Shown: in pieces, positions 58,460 through 61,722 of the stretch
Numbering within the stretch: position 1 is the stretch's first letter
Layout of the letters: each line of letters begins with the position of its first letter
DNA from: an uncultured Clostridia bacterium
GTDB taxonomy: Bacteria > Bacillota > Clostridia > UBA1381
Assembly (NCBI GenBank): GCA_934476675.1
Contig: CAKSOE010000014.1
Coordinates: 1 to 61,722 of the forward strand
Length of the DNA stretch: 61,722 bases
Direction: 5' to 3'
The notes under the pieces: model-generated
Told to the model about the DNA's origin: nothing
What the model saw: only the letters and a program-made list of their open reading frames with translations
The model's database searches: none
Made by a program: the position numbers and the translations under genes

Positions 58460-59893
58460 TTGGCTTCAAATACTTATGAAAGCCCGTTAAATTCGAGGTA
58501 TGCTTCAAAGGAAATGCAGTACATTTTCTCACCCGATAAGAAGTTTTCCACATGGCGCAAGCTGTGGATTGCGCTTGCCGAAAGTGAAAAGGAGCTTGGA
58601 CTGGATATAACGGATAAGCAGATTGCTCAGATGAAGGAGCATATTTACGATATTAATTACGATGTTGCGCGTGAACGTGAAAAAGAGGTGCGCCATGATG
58701 TCATGTCGCACGTGTATGCCTACGGAGTGCAGTGCCCCGACGCAAAGCCGATAATACATCTCGGTGCGACAAGCTGCTATGTCGGCGATAATACGGATAT
58801 AATCATCATGACCGAAGCGATGCGGCTTATAAAGAAAAAGCTTGTGTGTCTTATAGGCGAGCTTGCGAAGTTTGCAAAGGAGTATAAGGATTTGCCGACG
58901 CTTGCTTTTACGCATTTTCAGCCGGCACAGCCTACGACTGTCGGAAAGCGCGCGTCACTGTGGCTTGAGGATTTACTGATGGACTTGGAGGACGTTGACT
59001 TTCAGTTATCAAAGGCAAAGCTTTTAGGCTGTAAAGGTACAACGGGCACTCAGGCAAGTTTTATGGAGCTGTTTGACGGCGACCACGACAAATGCAAGGA
59101 ACTGGACAGAAAGATTGCAGAAAAGATGGGCTATTCTGCGTCTTTTCCGGTAAGCGGTCAGACGTATCCGAGAAAGCTTGATTCACAGATGTTAAACACT
59201 TTGAGTCTTATCGCACAGAGTGCGTATAAATTCTCGAATGACATACGTCTGTTGCAGCATTTAAAGCAGATAGAAGAACCGTTCGAGAAATCGCAGATAG
59301 GCTCGTCAGCAATGGCATATAAGCGCAATCCTATGCGCAGCGAGCGGATAGGCTCACTTGCACGTTATGTCATAGTTGACGCACTGAACCCGGCGATAAC
59401 AGCTTCTACGCAATGGTTTGAAAGAACGCTCGACGACAGCGCAAATAAGCGTATAAGCGTTCCCGAGGCGTTCCTTGCGGCAGATGCGATTCTGAGCCTT
59501 TATATAAACGTCGTTGACGGTCTTGTTGTGTACGATAAGGTCATCAGGAAGCAGTTTATGGAGGAAATCCCATTCATGGCAACGGAAAATATCATGATGG
59601 ACGCCGTTAAAAAGGGCGGAGACAGACAGGATCTGCACGAAAAAATAAGAGTATATTCGATGGAGGCAGGAAAAACGGTCAAAATGGAGGGCAAGAAGAA
59701 CAATCTTGCAGAGCTGATTTCCGCCGACCCTGCATTCGGACTTACTTTGGAGGAAATAGAGTCGGTGTTTAAGCCGGAAAACTTTGTCGGACGCGCTCCG
59801 GCACAGGTGGAGGATTTTCTTAACGAATACGTAAACCCTGTGCTTGAAAAAAATAAGGACTTGCTCGGCATTGAAGTTGAAATTAACGTTTAA
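58460..59893 (+). CDS. purB: Adenylosuccinate lyase
   Basis: A 477-residue fumarase-superfamily enzyme acting twice in purine synthesis (SAICAR to AICAR, and adenylosuccinate to AMP). The signature loop is GSSAMAYKRNPMRSE (about 276-290) and catalytic His motifs lie in THFQPAQPTT and GATSC. I prefer the TTG at 58460 as start, eight bases after AGGAG; the GTG at 58451 overlaps that site. Sits between purC and purA, so both PurB reactions are next to the enzymes that feed them. Confidence 0.95.
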   Translation: MASNTYESPLNSRYASKEMQYIFSPDKKFSTWRKLWIALAESEKELGLDITDKQIAQMKEHIYDINYDVAREREKEVRHDVMSHVYAYGVQCPDAKPIIHLGATSCYVGDNTDIIIMTEAMRLIKKKLVCLIGELAKFAKEYKDLPTLAFTHFQPAQPTTVGKRASLWLEDLLMDLEDVDFQLSKAKLLGCKGTTGTQASFMELFDGDHDKCKELDRKIAEKMGYSASFPVSGQTYPRKLDSQMLNTLSLIAQSAYKFSNDIRLLQHLKQIEEPFEKSQIGSSAMAYKRNPMRSERIGSLARYVIVDALNPAITASTQWFERTLDDSANKRISVPEAFLAADAILSLYINVVDGLVVYDKVIRKQFMEEIPFMATENIMMDAVKKGGDRQDLHEKIRVYSMEAGKTVKMEGKKNNLAELISADPAFGLTLEEIESVFKPENFVGRAPAQVEDFLNEYVNPVLEKNKDLLGIEVEINV

Positions 59894-59950
59894 TAAATGT
59901 CTTATTGTTCCGCGGCTAAGAGCTTGCGGAAAGAAAGGTTAGGGATTATT

Positions 59951-61225
59951 ATGGTAAAAGCTGTTGTAGGCGCGTGTTGGGGCGACGAAGGTAAGGGGAA
60001 AATTACGGATATGCTCGCTGCCGATGCGGATATGGTAATACGCTTTCAGGGAGGAGCAAATGCCGGTCATACTATTGTGAACGATTATGGCAAGTTTGCG
60101 CTTCACCTGCTGCCGTCGGGGTCGTTTAACCCGAATGTTGTCAATATGATCGGAAATGGCGTTGCGCTTGATATTCCTGCTCTTATAAAAGAGATTAACG
60201 AGGTTGTTTCAAGAGGTGTTCCGAAGCCGAATATTGTTGTTTCCGAAAGAACACAGGTGCTTATGCCTTATCACAAGCTGTTCGACCAGTATGAGGAGGA
60301 AAGGCTTTCGGACAGAAAGTTCGGCTCGACAAAGTCGGGTATTGCGCCGTTTTTCTCGGATAAGTATTCCAAGATAGGCTTCCAGGTATGGGAGCTGTTC
60401 AGAGAAGAAGAGCTTATGGAAAAAATAAAAAATGTGCTTGAAGTTAAAAATCTTATGCTTGAACACATTTATCATAAGCCGCTGCTTGATACGGACGAGT
60501 TATACAAGACTTTGAGAGAGTACGGCGAAATGATTAAGCCGTATGTGGTTGATTCCGTTCAGCTTATGCATAAGGCGGTAAAAGAGGGAAAGAATATTCT
60601 TTTGGAGGGTCAGCTTGGTTCTTTAAAAGATCCGGATTTCGGCATATACCCGTTCACGACCTCATCGTCGCCGCTTGCAGGCTACGGTGCGGTAGGCGCA
60701 TGTATACCGCCGTATGAGATTAAAGAGATAATCACGGTTGCAAAGGCATATTCGTCGGCAGTCGGTGCAGGCGCGTTTGTAAGCGAAATATTCGGAGACG
60801 AAGCAGATGAGCTGAGAAACCGCGGCGGCGACGGCGGCGAATACGGCGCAACTACCGGCAGACCCAGACGTGTCGGCTGGTTTGACTGTGTTGCGGCGCG
60901 TTACGGCTGCCTTGTTCAGGGAGCGACGCAGGTTGCGTTTACTGTGCTTGACGTTTTGGGTTATCTTGACGAAATACCGGTATGCGTAGGCTATGAGGTG
61001 AACGGAAAGGTTATCCGTGATTTCCCGACAACGAATCTGTTGGATATAGCAAAGCCGGTTCTTAAAAAGCTTCCCGGCTGGAAAACGGATATAAGAGGCA
61101 TTAAAAAATACGGGGACTTACCGGAAAACTGCCGTAACTATATTGAATTTATCGAAAAAGAGCTTGAAGTTCCGATTACGATTGTTTCAAACGGCCCGGC
61201 AAGAAGCGATATAATTTTAAGATAA
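59951..61225 (+). CDS. purA: Adenylosuccinate synthetase
   Basis: A 424-residue GTP-dependent enzyme making adenylosuccinate from IMP and aspartate. Seen: GACWGDEGKGKITDML (P-loop), GGANAGHTIV, the LEGQLGSL substrate region and the late TTGRPRRVGWFD. I start at the ATG at 59951; the frame's earlier 18 codons have no ribosome site. No clear terminator follows; 61226-61336 holds only weak hairpins. Confidence 0.96.
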   Translation: MVKAVVGACWGDEGKGKITDMLAADADMVIRFQGGANAGHTIVNDYGKFALHLLPSGSFNPNVVNMIGNGVALDIPALIKEINEVVSRGVPKPNIVVSERTQVLMPYHKLFDQYEEERLSDRKFGSTKSGIAPFFSDKYSKIGFQVWELFREEELMEKIKNVLEVKNLMLEHIYHKPLLDTDELYKTLREYGEMIKPYVVDSVQLMHKAVKEGKNILLEGQLGSLKDPDFGIYPFTTSSSPLAGYGAVGACIPPYEIKEIITVAKAYSSAVGAGAFVSEIFGDEADELRNRGGDGGEYGATTGRPRRVGWFDCVAARYGCLVQGATQVAFTVLDVLGYLDEIPVCVGYEVNGKVIRDFPTTNLLDIAKPVLKKLPGWKTDIRGIKKYGDLPENCRNYIEFIEKELEVPITIVSNGPARSDIILR

Positions 61226-61336
61226 TTTGCGGACAAAGCTTGTCTGTAAGCTAAAACTGCAAAATTGAGATTATTTCAAGAAATCTCGTAAAATAGGCAC
61301 ATTCAAAAAATTTGAAAAACGGCAGATAGAATGAAG

Positions 61337-61356
61337 TGAACCCCAAAGTTTAGACA
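61337..61356. repeat. IS3-type right terminal inverted repeat
   Basis: TGAACCCCAAAGTTTAGACA reads as an IS3/IS150-family end (complement TGTCTAAACTTTGGGGTTCA) and overlaps the stop of the transposase remnant, as expected for the right end of such an element. No matching left end is in the window. Confidence 0.6.
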
Positions 61357-61535
61357 AAATTAAATATTGACTTGCTTGTGAATGAGTTCGGTACTGTACC
61401 GGACTCATTCTTTAGTTTTATATGAATTCTTTCGTTGTTGCAGTAATCAATATATCTTTTTAATATTTCAACTTTCAATCTGCCAAAGAAGTTTTCCATT
61501 GCTCCGTTATCCATGCAGTTTCCTTTACGTATCTT
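61350..61535 (-). pseudogene. IS3-family transposase (OrfB) remnant
   Basis: The minus frame has RKGNCMDNGAMENFFGRLKVE, the conserved stretch around the last catalytic Glu of IS3-type integrase-core transposases, joined directly to ILKRYIDYCNNERIHIKLKN and a short tail. About 20 residues usual between these two blocks are missing, and everything N-terminal is lost. The element is dead; its right inverted repeat remains at 61337-61356. Confidence 0.8.
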
Positions 61536-61636
61536 CATCAAGTTTCACCTTGAACGGCTGCTCCGTAAACGGTTTTAACTCGGATATGGGAACAGGCTTT
61601 ATTTCTTCGGTGTTTCGCTGTTCTTCGCTCTGAAAA
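61525..61636 (-). pseudogene. ParB-like partition protein fragment
   Basis: In another minus frame the sequence SIFQSEEQRNTEEIKPVPIS continues with ELKPFTEQPFKVKLDED and stops at TAA (61527-61525). This resembles the N-terminal start of ParB/Spo0J-type nuclease domains carried by Firmicute conjugative transposons (a PxxELxPFxxxPFKV pattern). It is cut off where the IS3 remnant begins. Assignment by pattern only. Confidence 0.55.
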
Positions 61637-61722
61637 ATACTATCGTATGCAACAACGGCAAATATTTATTCTCATCTTGATTATGCGGATAAGGTTTCCG
61701 CAACAAAAGAGATGAAGAATAT
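61637..61722 (+). pseudogene. Tyrosine recombinase (integrase) C-terminal fragment, runs off window
   Basis: On the plus strand a frame reads SYATTANIYSHLDYADKVSA followed by TKEMKN to the window end. TTANIYSHLD matches the end of Tn916/phage-type integrases, where the Tyr of IYSHLD is the catalytic nucleophile. It has no start and abuts the ParB fragment lying on the other strand. It may be longer outside the window, but here only the last ~28 residues of the fold are present, without upstream sequence. Confidence 0.65.

Noticed and set aside
61640..61675. An 11-codon minus-strand frame containing Cys-Arg-Cys-Cys, reminiscent of the metY leader ORF
   Set aside because: It lies wholly inside the integrase fragment read on the opposite strand, lacks a ribosome site and has no cysteine gene downstream.
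1..61722. CRISPR array, toxin-antitoxin pair or known defence system
   Set aside because: No regularly spaced repeats, cas-like genes or paired small toxin/antitoxin frames were seen.

Overview
The window reads as a chromosomal segment of a low-to-mid GC Firmicute of the Clostridia type, probably an anaerobe. Supporting signs are strong AGGAGG ribosome binding sites, many TTGACA-17-TATAAT promoters with U-tailed hairpin terminators, a T-box and a TPP riboswitch, S-layer-homology (SLH) proteins, a V-type ATPase with the Na+-binding residues of Enterococcus NtpK, a K+-dependent membrane pyrophosphatase, and Rrf2 control of cysteine genes. No species can be named from the sequence alone.

Layout. 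1-2.8 kb (minus): a tightly overlapping operon of an ECF sigma factor, a small two-helix membrane protein, a seven-helix membrane protein and a PrsW-type intramembrane protease. A second copy of the small membrane protein and a truncated secreted protein follow. 3-6.4 kb (plus): DNA polymerase IV and membrane pyrophosphatase. 6.4-10.8 kb (minus): two SLH surface proteins sharing an N-terminal repeat, plus a frameshifted third remnant. 10.9-18.2 kb: enolase, a secreted lytic transglycosylase, T-box-controlled ileS with cobO, and TPP-controlled thiT. 18.3-27 kb (minus): a nine-gene V-type ATPase operon. 27-35 kb (minus): GH3 glycosidase with a D,D-carboxypeptidase, argC-argB-proS, and a PocR-AraC regulator. 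36-42.6 kb: a TetR regulator, a FeoA-FeoB fusion, then trmD, rimM, khpA, rpsP, ffh and ylxM. 42.7-46.9 kb: a zinc ribbon/TPM/SPFH cluster like Bacillus ydjGHI, then manA. 47-50 kb (plus): metY, cysK and an Rrf2 regulator behind a leader with a 25-codon ORF carrying adjacent Cys codons. 50-55 kb (minus): a domain-permuted GH3 enzyme, tRNA-Gln(CUG) and a MOP-family flippase. 55-61.2 kb (mostly plus): rpsF-ssb-rpsR, rsmA, an XRE regulator and purC-purB-purA. 61.3-61.7 kb: scraps of an IS3 transposase, a ParB-like gene and a tyrosine recombinase, marking a decayed mobile element at the right edge.

How the parts fit. Much of the window is core housekeeping: translation, protein targeting, purine, arginine and cysteine synthesis, and ion-motive energy. 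Bioenergetics looks sodium-linked. The most interesting regulatory material is the sigma/PrsW operon, the Cys-Cys leader ORF before metY-cysK, the promoter-proximal terminator and dyad before the TetR gene, and the tandem 20-bp repeats before the SLH operon. No CRISPR array, prophage or classical defence system was seen.
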